From positions 32,992 through 96,991 of the forward strand of contig NZ_JAGGLO010000007.1 of assembly GCF_017874475.1 (NCBI RefSeq): a DNA stretch of 64,000 nucleotides, in the 5' to 3' direction. The position numbers and the translations under genes were made by a program. This DNA comes from Anaerococcus degeneri. GTDB taxonomy: Bacteria > Bacillota > Clostridia > Tissierellales > Peptoniphilaceae. Of this stretch, positions 49,203 to 56,391 are shown piece by piece. Numbering within the stretch: the first letter of the stretch is position 1; each line of letters begins with the position of its first letter. The notes under the pieces are model-generated. The model did no database searches. It was not told where the DNA came from and saw only the letters and a list, made by a program, of their open reading frames with translations.

Positions 49203-50184
49203 GACTGTGAAGGAATCGGGCGTGGGAAAGGCTATAGACCACCAAATCAAGGCCCTTAGGCTTGCCGGTTGTGATTTTACCCTTGATGAGAAAGACGACT
49301 TTGACCTAGTCCACATCAATACCATCCTGCCTGGGTCAGTACGCTTTGCTTCAAAGGCAAAGAAAATGGGCAAAAAAGTTATCTACCACGGGCATTCCAC
49401 CATGGAAGATTTCAAAAATTCCTTCATATTTTCAAACCAAATAGCTCCTTTATTTAAAAGATGGCTAGTTTATGCCTACAAAAAAGGCGACTTGGTCCTA
49501 ACGCCAACAGATTATTCGAAAAAAATCCTGGAAAAATATGGGATAAATCGTCCAATCGAAGTAGTTTCAAATGGGATTGACCTTGATTTTTGGCGAAAAA
49601 AACCAAATGATAGGGAAAATTTTTACAAAAAATACGGTCTAAATCCAGAAAAAAAGTCGATTATTTCTGTGGGCCTCCCCATAAAAAGAAAGGGAATTGA
49701 CGATTTTATAAAACTTGCAAGAAAAATGGGCCAATATGAATTTGTCTGGTTTGGCAAGCTTGACAGGGCACTTGTGAGCCCTGAAATCAAAAAGGAAATG
49801 GAAAATACACCGGCAAACTTCCACACTCCAGGCTATGTAAATAGCGAAGCTATCAGAGAAGCTTATTCTGGTTCAGATTTATATGCCTTTTTGACCCACG
49901 AAGAAACCGAAGGCATAGTCCTTCTTGAGGCCCTAGCAACAAAGGCAAAGATCCTAATTCGAGATATAGAAATCTTTGAAGATGGCTTTGTCGATGGGGA
50001 AAATATCTACAAGGGCAAAGACCTTGACGATTTTGAAAGAAAAATCAAAGGGATATTGGAAGGTGATTTGCCAGACCTATCAGAAATTGCCTACAAAAAG
50101 GCTGAAGAAAAGTCGATTGAAAAAACCGGAGCTAGGCTCCTTGCGCTTTATGAAAGGACGATGAAAAGTGAGATCAGTAATTAA
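49171..50184 (+). CDS. GT4 glycosyltransferase (second step glycolipid enzyme)
   Basis: 337 residues if started at GTG 49171 (protein MKVLIYSKDY), which is 8 bases after AAAGGA; the in-frame ATG at 49165 is too close to that site. GT-B fold: GVGKAIDHQIKALRLAG near residue 15, VIYHGHSTMEDFKNSF near 70, VVSNGIDLDFWRKKP near 128, VGLPIKRKGIDDF near 163, and the donor-site EETEGIVLLEALATKA near 245. It is likely the partner of the upstream enzyme, adding a second sugar to the glycolipid. It overlaps both neighbours. Confidence 0.85.
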   Translation: MKVLIYSKDYETVKESGVGKAIDHQIKALRLAGCDFTLDEKDDFDLVHINTILPGSVRFASKAKKMGKKVIYHGHSTMEDFKNSFIFSNQIAPLFKRWLVYAYKKGDLVLTPTDYSKKILEKYGINRPIEVVSNGIDLDFWRKKPNDRENFYKKYGLNPEKKSIISVGLPIKRKGIDDFIKLARKMGQYEFVWFGKLDRALVSPEIKKEMENTPANFHTPGYVNSEAIREAYSGSDLYAFLTHEETEGIVLLEALATKAKILIRDIEIFEDGFVDGENIYKGKDLDDFERKIKGILEGDLPDLSEIAYKKAEEKSIEKTGARLLALYERTMKSEISN

Positions 50185-50860
50185 ATTAATTGGACTTCTG
50201 ACCCTCTTTATATTTCCACCCCTCTTTGTAAATTATTTTTTAATTAGTTTTGATATTTACGGCAATGCGGCCATGGCCCTTTCTCAATTTGGAGTTATAG
50301 GCATAAGTCTTGCCATAATCCTAATCTACCTTAAGGGTAAAAAGCTCTACGAAGCCAAAACCCTAATGTTAATTGACCAGGTGAAAGATATAGAAGGCCT
50401 TAAAAATTTAAGGGAAAAGAGAATTTCCTATGATTCAAAGGCCGCCATTACAAAGGCGATTTTATTAAAAGAATTTTCTGAAGAAGAGGCGGCAAAGCTT
50501 AAAAAATATACGACAAATGTTGCCGATATGGACCACTATTATTCAGGCTACATCAAAAATGCCGACCCAAGTATTCGTGAAGAATACAAGATAAGACGTG
50601 ATAATTTCAACAAAAAATACAAGCACAAGAGATGGGTCTATTTGGATTTTAAGGAAAATTTAAAAATGAGCCTTAAATGGGCGGGCGGATTTTTTATCCT
50701 CCTTGGCCTTGTAGGCCTAATTCAAAAATATAATACAAACAAGGACCTCTATGTAATGCTTTATATGATTCAGATGGTTTTGGGAACAGGATTCTTGATA
50801 AATACCATAATTTGGCTATCAAGGACCCTCAGATCCTACTGGGATAGAGATTTTTTATAA
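50168..50860 (+). CDS. Membrane protein of unknown function in the glycolipid cluster
   Basis: 230 residues from GTG 50168, with GAAAGG 9 bases upstream. Two N-terminal transmembrane segments (~7-26, 36-55), a charged cytoplasmic middle of ~115 residues (KHKRWVYLDFKENLK), and two C-terminal segments (~170-188, 198-218). I do not recognise the family. The 17-base overlap with the preceding GT gene implies co-translation and a role in envelope lipid or polymer synthesis. Confidence 0.7.
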   Translation: MRSVIKLIGLLTLFIFPPLFVNYFLISFDIYGNAAMALSQFGVIGISLAIILIYLKGKKLYEAKTLMLIDQVKDIEGLKNLREKRISYDSKAAITKAILLKEFSEEEAAKLKKYTTNVADMDHYYSGYIKNADPSIREEYKIRRDNFNKKYKHKRWVYLDFKENLKMSLKWAGGFFILLGLVGLIQKYNTNKDLYVMLYMIQMVLGTGFLINTIIWLSRTLRSYWDRDFL

Positions 50861-50884
50861 GATCAGCAATGCTGGTCTTTTTCT
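50859..50884 (+). terminator. Terminator after the glycolipid cluster
   Basis: AAGATCAGC, loop AAT, GCTGGTCTT then TTTC: an 8-9 bp stem with one wobble, directly at the stop codon. Confidence 0.75.
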
Positions 50885-50955
50885 TTACCTATATTAAATG
50901 CGAACTTCATATATTAAAAAAATTAAAATAAAAACTTAAAATATTAAATATTAAC

Positions 50956-50984
50956 TTTACAAAAATCAAAAAACCTAGTATAAT
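50956..50984 (+). promoter_or_regulatory. Promoter of the DUF2089/DUF4097 operon
   Basis: TTTACA (50956-50961), 17-bp spacer, TATAAT (50979-50984); AAAAGGGAGG precedes ATG 51006. Confidence 0.8.
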
Positions 50985-51005
50985 TTAGAAAAAAGGGAGG
51001 TTCTT

Positions 51006-51362
51006 ATGATAAATAAATGTCCAAATTGTGGTGACCAAATGGTTATCACTTCATATAGATGCAATTCTTGCTACACAGAAGTACACGGAGAGTTTGAAAT
51101 TGACTCATTTTCAAGATTAGATAAGGAAGATAAAGAGTTTATCGAGCTTTTCCTCCAAAAAAGAGGATCAATCAAAGATGTTGGCGAAGAAATAGGCATT
51201 TCCTACCCAACAGTTAGAAACAGGATTGATAAAATTGTAAGCAAACTTGGTGGAAAAATCGACAAAAAATCTCACAGGCTAGACATTTTAAATATGCTAG
51301 ATAATGGTGAAATTACAACAGAAAAGGCCAAAGAATTACTAGAGGAGATAAACAATGACTGA
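51006..51362 (+). CDS. DUF2089-family zinc-ribbon/HTH protein
   Basis: 118 residues. Two CxxC pairs at the N-terminus (NKCPNCGD and YRCNSCYT) form a zinc ribbon. A sigma-like helix-turn-helix follows (SIKDVGEEIGISYPTVRNRI, ~55-75), then a short SHOCT-like helical tail (NGEITTEKAKELLEEI). This is the DUF2089 layout. It probably regulates the coupled DUF4097 gene, whose start overlaps by 8 bases. The same helical tail motif recurs at the start of that protein. Confidence 0.85.
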   Translation: MINKCPNCGDQMVITSYRCNSCYTEVHGEFEIDSFSRLDKEDKEFIELFLQKRGSIKDVGEEIGISYPTVRNRIDKIVSKLGGKIDKKSHRLDILNMLDNGEITTEKAKELLEEINND

Positions 51363-52407
51363 AGAAAAACAATTAATCCTTAATATGCTTAAGGAAGGCA
51401 AAATCACTGTCGAAGAGGCAAGTGATCTCCTAGGAGCAATCGGGGATAAAAAATCAAGAGAAACTGACTTTGCGGGCAAGGTCACATCCGCAGTTGATAA
51501 TATTTTAAAAAAGGCAACTGAGGCCATAGGTGCAATTGACCTTGACCAAGCCTTTGACATCAACAATTTTAACTTCAAAGGCGAAGTAAACACCCACAAG
51601 GATATAAGGGTGGATGATGAAATTGATGAGATAAATATTGACCTAGTAAATGGGGAAATTTACCTAGAAAAGTCCACAGATTCAGGAATTATAATTTCAG
51701 CTGATGTTTTTTCAAAAAAAGCCAACCTCGAAGACTATATCGATGTTGAAATTAGAGATGGTGTCCTAGATATTGGAGAAAATAACGACTATAAAACCCT
51801 AGGCGCAAGCGTAAAACTAAGGGTACAATTAGGCAAGGATTTCTATGAAAAATTAAATATCGACACTGTAAATGCCAGGGTAGAAATCGCAGATATCGAT
51901 TTTGAAGGCTTAAACATTAACTCTGTAAATGGCAAGATAATGGTAATAAACTCTAAGTCAAAGATTGATATTGACAATGTAAATGGAAAAATTGACATCA
52001 AAAATATCGACGGTTCTTTAAGCATAGACAATGTTTCGGGTGCAATTTACCTTGCAGGCATTAAGGGAGACTTGGTAGAAGTCGACAATGTTTCTGGCAA
52101 TATCAGGGTAGATGGTCTTGAAAGCGATAAAGTCATTGCTAATTCAAGGTCTGGATCAATTAGGATTTACAATATCGATCAAACAAGAGAAATGGATTTA
52201 GAAACTGTAAGCGGAATAATTGTAGTTGACACAGATGAATATGACGGCGAAATCAAGGCATTTGTGGAAAGTCCAGCTATAAATGTGACAGAAAAATACC
52301 AAAATAAAATAAAAACCGACGAAGGATACGACCTATCAACCTCAACAGATGAGGCCAAACTAACAATAAAAGCCAAAACTGGCTACGGCAAAGTATCCCT
52401 AAGATAA
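51355..52407 (+). CDS. DUF4097 beta-strand repeat protein with SHOCT-like head (LiaX/YvlB-like)
   Basis: 350 residues. The N-terminal SHOCT-like helices (LNMLKEGKITVEEASDLLGAI, ~8-28) are followed by a linker and a right-handed beta-helix-like repeat region, with recurring units such as LNINSVNGKI, IDIDNVNGKI, LSIDNVSGAI, VEVDNVSGNI at about 20-residue intervals. This pairing occurs in YvlB and in LiaX of enterococci, which respond to antimicrobial peptide stress. There is no signal peptide. Linked by overlap to the DUF2089 gene. Envelope-stress sensing is an inference from family resemblance. Confidence 0.8.
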   Translation: MTEEKQLILNMLKEGKITVEEASDLLGAIGDKKSRETDFAGKVTSAVDNILKKATEAIGAIDLDQAFDINNFNFKGEVNTHKDIRVDDEIDEINIDLVNGEIYLEKSTDSGIIISADVFSKKANLEDYIDVEIRDGVLDIGENNDYKTLGASVKLRVQLGKDFYEKLNIDTVNARVEIADIDFEGLNINSVNGKIMVINSKSKIDIDNVNGKIDIKNIDGSLSIDNVSGAIYLAGIKGDLVEVDNVSGNIRVDGLESDKVIANSRSGSIRIYNIDQTREMDLETVSGIIVVDTDEYDGEIKAFVESPAINVTEKYQNKIKTDEGYDLSTSTDEAKLTIKAKTGYGKVSLR

Positions 52408-52413
52408 AATCAA

Positions 52414-52439
52414 AGGTGGGCAGGGTCCCATCTTTTTTT
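52414..52439 (+). terminator. Terminator after the DUF4097 gene
   Basis: AGGTGGG (52414-52420), loop CAGGGT, CCCATCT (52427-52433), then six T; one G-T wobble. Confidence 0.85.
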
Positions 52440-52488
52440 GACCTAAAAAATGTGATATAATAAAGAAAATAAGTGAAAGGAGCTTTTT

Positions 52489-52716
52489 ATGAAAGAAGAA
52501 AACCAAAAGCAAAAATCCTTTAAAAAAAGAGTCACATTTTACATCCTACAACTAACCCTAGCTGGTCTTTTTATCTACCAATCCCTAGAAAGAAGTGTAG
52601 GAGGCCAAATAAAAAAATTCAGCCCATTATTATTTGCCATAGGAATCCTAATGCTAATAATGGACGCCACATTTTTATATATGGAATGGAAAAACCGCAA
52701 AAGAACGTCTTTATAA
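52489..52716 (+). CDS. Small two-helix membrane protein
   Basis: 75 residues: basic start (KEENQKQKSFKKR), a hydrophobic segment at ~12-27, a second at ~43-62 (LLFAIGILMLIMDATFLYM), and a basic tail (WKNRKRTS). No family recognised. AAAGGAGC precedes the ATG, and a TATAAT-like GATATAATA sits at ~52450. Its stop codon lies inside the terminator hairpin at 52701. Confidence 0.65.
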   Translation: MKEENQKQKSFKKRVTFYILQLTLAGLFIYQSLERSVGGQIKKFSPLLFAIGILMLIMDATFLYMEWKNRKRTSL

Positions 52717-52733
52717 AAGATGTTCTTTTTTAT
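52701..52733 (+). terminator. Terminator overlapping the end of the small membrane gene
   Basis: AAGAACGTCTTT (52701-52712) pairs with AAAGATGTTCTT (52716-52727), 12 bp with one wobble and a 3-nt loop, then a T-run. Confidence 0.85.
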
Positions 52734-52745
52734 TTTCAGAAAATA

Positions 52746-52851
52746 ATTTTTTCACTAGGTGAGTCTATTAATCCAGGATTAAAACCTTTTTATTCGTTAA
52801 TCCGAGATTAACTATATCTTATAAATAATCTAGGTCATTTACATGATCCCT
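52746..52851 (+). repeat. Left flank of RNA-like element copy 2
   Basis: Matches the inner half of the left terminal repeat and spacer of copy 1 (GTGAGTCTATTAATCCAGG here and at 46955; then GTTAATCCGAGATTAAC in both). The outer end and the entire right terminal repeat are missing, so copy 2 is a truncated unit. Confidence 0.75.
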
Positions 52852-53494
52852 CCGTTCATAGGGGGAACCCAAGGGGGCGGCAGATGCCCCCTCACCGGTT
52901 CCCCCTAAGACCCCCTTACGCTACACCCCCAACTGCTCCTTAAGCGGAGTGCGAGACTAGAAGTTTGCCTACGGCAAACCTCTTTAGTAGAGTTAATGAC
53001 CTTGTATAAGATTACGTATCTTCCCAGAGATTTCTAATCGTCGGGTTGCTAAAAACTGATAACTCGGCTACGCCTCAAACAATCAGTTTTCTTAACGCAA
53101 CCCTTGATTAGAAATCTTTGCTAGATAAAGGGGAGAATTAGTCTCGATGTTCCAAAATTTGCCAGGCTCGTTTGGCTTTCGCCAAACATTGCTAGATGGG
53201 TTTTTCATTCTCAAACGAAGAGGTTAAAAACCTAAGACCAAAAATTTTTGTAAATGAAGTCGGCGTATAAAAATTTGATTGTTTGAGCGTTAGCGAGTTA
53301 TCAAATTTTAGCCGACTGAATGTCAAAAAAGTCAGAAAATAGTTCAAAATGAACAACGGCTCCGCTATACTAACAGTTTGCCGATAGGCAAACACAATAT
53401 CCCCCGAGAGGGGTCGCCCGGAGGGTGTAACGGAAGGGGTTTAAGGGGAGCCGATGAGGGAACGTGCGAAACGTTCCCTAGGGCTCCCCTTTTT
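52852..53494 (+). ncRNA. Large structured non-coding RNA candidate, copy 2
   Basis: Second copy of the element at 47045-47704 in the same orientation, about three quarters identical, with pairing preserved despite base changes. Examples: the 5' helix is GGGGGAACC (52861)/GGTTCCCCC (52897) where copy 1 has GGGGAGGC/GCCTCCCC; the inner helix is GGGGGC/GCCCCC for AGGGACC/GGTCCCT; the arm tip is AAAACTGAT (53052)/ATCAGTTTT (53082) for AAAATCGC/GCGATTTT; the tetraloop hairpin is CCCC-GAGA-GGGG (53402) for CCAC-GAGA-GTGG; the terminator is GGGGAGCC (53445)/GGCTCCCC (53482) with TTTTT. The ladder of compensatory changes argues for selection on RNA (or cruciform) structure. Confidence 0.7.
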
Positions 53495-53679
53495 ACGAAG
53501 CAGCCATGTGAATGGCTAAGAAATAATAAAAGATAAAATCATTTTTTATAAAAAATAAAATTAATTTATCATGGATAAACAAACAAAAAATGATATATTA
53601 ATGAGTAAGAGTACAAGAGAAGAATTCTTTTGCAACACAAGGGAGTCTTAGGGGGGTGCCCCCTAATTGGAAAAGTTTT

Positions 53680-54798
53680 ATGGGATTTTTTTTATTTTTT
53701 ACAATTGAGCTATTGCTTTTTCTTTGCTTTAGCCTTATAGATTTTAAAACTTCATATCAAAAAAACCTGGCGGCTTTTTCTATGTTTTTCTTGATGTTTA
53801 TCTTTGCGGCAATGAGAGGGTCGGGGGATGCGGATTATTACAACTATTTGTGGTTTGCTAAGGACATAGGGACAGACTTTTCTAAGGTGATGAATTTTTC
53901 CTATCCGGTTGAGCTTTCCTTTAGGTTTGCTTCTTACCTTATAAACCTCATGGGCCTTTCCCGCCAATGGGTGATTGTCCTTATGAATTTCCTCTCAATT
54001 GGGCCGGTCACCTATGTGACTATAAAAAAATCGGTCCATCCATTTTTGTCTGCCCTAATATTTTTGCCAATATTTTTGCAATTTGACATGCAAACTTCAA
54101 GGACGGCCACAGCAATCGGTTTGGGTCTTTTATCCATATATCTTGCGAGCGAAAAAAAGAGATTAAAAAGCTTTTTGGTCCTAATCTTAGCCATCAGCTT
54201 TCACAAGTCGGCCGTAGTTTTGATTCCATTTTTGATCTACTTAGAAATTGACTTTTCAAACTTTATGAAATGCGCAGTTGTTTTTGTAAGTTTAATTGTG
54301 TCGGTTTTTTCTAAAGTGGTTTTTGCCATAGGTGCCAGTATTTTTTCGAAAATCGGCCTAGGAAGGCTTGCCCAAAAGATTGTATCCTACACCTTTGAGG
54401 GGAAATTTGCCTACGGGATGAAACTTTTTGACCCGAGGATAATATTTTTCCTTCTATTATTTATTGTTTCTATTATGTATTTGGATAAGAAAACTTTTGA
54501 GGGTGACAGGATGGACAAAGCGGTGGTCAAAGGCATGGTTTTTGGCCTTTGTGTTATGCTTGTTTTTAGGTCATCTACAGCCATTGCCTTTAGGTTTTCG
54601 TCCTATTTTGCAATTTTGGAGATGTTTTACCTGCCAATGATGGTTAAAAAACTAAAATACCAAGATAGCCTGGCGGCCTTTTTGCTAATCTTATCCATAG
54701 TGGTCTTTATCCTGCCTTATGCGATTTACATTAGCGTGGACGCCCCAGCCTATGATTTTTTCTTTACAAATCCAATGGCCATCGAGTCATTAAATTAA
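53680..54798 (+). CDS. EpsG/Wzy-like polysaccharide polymerase
   Basis: About 372 residues and ten hydrophobic segments. FIFAAMRGSGDADYYNY near residue 42 and QWVIVLMNFLSIGPV near 85 match the EpsG family, with a central loop and SFHKSAVVLIPF near 173 (the family His-Lys-S/T motif). It polymerises exported repeat units of an exopolysaccharide. I start at ATG 53680 (TGGAAAAG upstream); an in-frame GTG at 53656 sits against a run of G and would add 8 residues. It heads a short exopolysaccharide operon with the co-polymerase gene 12 bases downstream. Confidence 0.8.
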   Translation: MGFFLFFTIELLLFLCFSLIDFKTSYQKNLAAFSMFFLMFIFAAMRGSGDADYYNYLWFAKDIGTDFSKVMNFSYPVELSFRFASYLINLMGLSRQWVIVLMNFLSIGPVTYVTIKKSVHPFLSALIFLPIFLQFDMQTSRTATAIGLGLLSIYLASEKKRLKSFLVLILAISFHKSAVVLIPFLIYLEIDFSNFMKCAVVFVSLIVSVFSKVVFAIGASIFSKIGLGRLAQKIVSYTFEGKFAYGMKLFDPRIIFFLLLFIVSIMYLDKKTFEGDRMDKAVVKGMVFGLCVMLVFRSSTAIAFRFSSYFAILEMFYLPMMVKKLKYQDSLAAFLLILSIVVFILPYAIYISVDAPAYDFFFTNPMAIESLN

Positions 54799-54810
54799 AA
54801 AGGAGTTTTT

Positions 54811-55956
54811 ATGAGAAAAGTTACAACTTACCAATTAATCGACGGGATTAAGAGAAATCTTGCCCTTCTTATAGTCCCTGCAATCCTTCTTTTTGGCCTG
54901 GTTTTTGGCCTTGGAATGAAAAAAGTGGGCGGGACCTACCAAGCTTCAGCCGTTTTAATTGCTACTGCTGATGAAGGCGAGGAAATTTCTTACAATAAAT
55001 TGATCCTAAACGAAAAACTTGCCAACATTTATTCGGAAATTATAAAGTCGCCAGACCTTTACAAAAAGGTTGAAAATGACCTAAAAAAAGGCGGTTCAAG
55101 CCTTTCCTATAAGGAAATCATGGACCATTCTGACTTTGAAGTAAATCCTCAAGCTGGCCTTATTAACCTAACTTACAATGATTCCAATAAGGATAGGGCG
55201 GCTGATGCCCTTAAATCAACCTGCGAAAACTTTAGGCTTATGGCCAAAGACTACATGAATGCGGATAATTTAGCCTATTTGCATGAGGTTTTGGTGGACA
55301 AGGCTCCAAAGAAAAAGCTAATCATCTTTTCTGTGGCGGCAGGAATAGCAGGGGCAATTTTAGGCCTTGCAATGGTTATTATTAAGACCCTACTTTCTGA
55401 TTCTATAGCAGATGAGGACGATTTGAGAGACCTCGATTATGACGTGCTTGGGTCTAGAGATGAGCTTTCAAAAGTGAAGGCAAAAATTGACCACAGGCTT
55501 CAAAATGGAGTTCTTGGCATCACAAGCCTTGGAAAAACTGACTCCTACGACTTTGCCAAAGCCTTGGCAGAAAGCCTAGCTCCAGCCAATGGTGTTTTGT
55601 TTATAGATAGCAAAAATAAGGCTGACCTTGAAGGCAAATACCTAAGCGAAGTGGGTTCATTTAAGGTTTTAAGAAAAGGCGCCATTGACTATTTGGCCCT
55701 ACCAGAAAAAGCTTCTGATAAAATCATCGACACAAACGAGTTTTTTGCAGAAATTGCCAACAGGGAAAATGCTTATAATTATATCATAATCGACCAAAAA
55801 TCCCTAAAAACAGCCGACCCTTACTTAGGAGCAAGACTTTGTGATATGGAAATAATTCTAGTAGACTCAAAGAGTAAAAAAGCTGCCCTAGATAAGGCCA
55901 TATCAGACCTCAGGGAACTTGGAATAGATTATTGTGGGGTGGTTTACCATAAATAA
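54811..55956 (+). CDS. Polysaccharide co-polymerase (Wzz/CpsC) fused to a degenerate BY-kinase-like domain
   Basis: 381 residues. Wzz-type domain: TM1 at ~17-35, an extracellular helical part, and TM2 at ~173-193 (IIFSVAAGIAGAILGLAMVI). A C-terminal cytoplasmic domain of ~170 residues follows and aligns with CpsD/BY-kinase (VLGITSLGKTDSYDFAKALA near 232, NYIIIDQKS near 330). The Walker A glycine-lysine loop (GEGKST in active kinases) is missing, replaced by GKTDSYDFAK, and there is no C-terminal tyrosine cluster. It probably controls chain length structurally without kinase activity. Overlaps the next gene by 23 bases. Confidence 0.75.
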   Translation: MRKVTTYQLIDGIKRNLALLIVPAILLFGLVFGLGMKKVGGTYQASAVLIATADEGEEISYNKLILNEKLANIYSEIIKSPDLYKKVENDLKKGGSSLSYKEIMDHSDFEVNPQAGLINLTYNDSNKDRAADALKSTCENFRLMAKDYMNADNLAYLHEVLVDKAPKKKLIIFSVAAGIAGAILGLAMVIIKTLLSDSIADEDDLRDLDYDVLGSRDELSKVKAKIDHRLQNGVLGITSLGKTDSYDFAKALAESLAPANGVLFIDSKNKADLEGKYLSEVGSFKVLRKGAIDYLALPEKASDKIIDTNEFFAEIANRENAYNYIIIDQKSLKTADPYLGARLCDMEIILVDSKSKKAALDKAISDLRELGIDYCGVVYHK

Positions 55957-56263
55957 GTTTATAGTTTTTTGCCTATTAATAATCCTCGCTGGATGTGGCA
56001 AGGAAGAAAAATACACCAAACAAGACATAGAAACCAGGCCTGGGACTGGGATGAAGCTTAAAGATGAAATTGGCATCGGGCTTTCCTACAAAGTCATAAA
56101 AGATGCCAAAATCTACACCAATCCCGACGAAAAAACCGCCTTCGACAGCTTGGAAAAAGGCTCGGTAGTAGTAGGAAGCCAGGAAGAAGAAAATGGCTTT
56201 GTCTACGTGACTTATCAGGGCCAGAGCTTTTACATTAGAGTTGATTGTTTAGAAGGAATATAG
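55934..56263 (+). CDS. SH3-domain lipoprotein
   Basis: 109 residues from GTG 55934. A hydrophobic N-terminus ends in the lipobox LAGC (C21), then a short linker and a bacterial SH3-like domain (YKVIKDAKIYTNPDEKTAF ... GSVVVGSQEEENGFVYVTY). It would be anchored to the outer face of the membrane and may bind wall or polysaccharide. The start is uncertain: the GTG has no clear ribosome site, whereas ATA 55949 lies a few bases after GGGGTGG and would give a conventional short signal peptide. Translationally coupled to the co-polymerase gene. Confidence 0.7.
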   Translation: MGWFTINKFIVFCLLIILAGCGKEEKYTKQDIETRPGTGMKLKDEIGIGLSYKVIKDAKIYTNPDEKTAFDSLEKGSVVVGSQEEENGFVYVTYQGQSFYIRVDCLEGI

Positions 56264-56264
56264 G

Positions 56265-56290
56265 AAGCACCTAGGATATAAGGTGCTTTT
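56265..56290 (+). terminator. Terminator after the exopolysaccharide genes
   Basis: AAGCACCT (56265-56272), 8-nt loop, AGGTGCTT (56281-56288), short T-run (TTTTGTT). Moderate strength. Confidence 0.7.
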
Positions 56291-56391
56291 GTTCTAATAT
56301 TTATAAATCTTATATATACTGATTCGCAAAAATTACAAGTCTTATTATGAGAAAATTCCTGGCAAGAAACTTAGCATAGGAGGGAGGAAAT

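Noticed and set aside
53192..53395. Minus-strand 67-residue frame inside RNA-like copy 2
   Set aside because: No counterpart in copy 1 and no ribosome site; substitutions between the copies follow helix pairing, not codons.
47045..53494. CRISPR array or group II intron as explanation of the repeats
   Set aside because: There are no regularly spaced short repeats and no intron domain V or reverse transcriptase; the two copies are long single units.
55949..56263. ATA start codon for the SH3 lipoprotein
   Set aside because: The spacing to GGGGTGG and the resulting signal peptide look good, but ATA starts are very rare and the GTG at 55934 is available.
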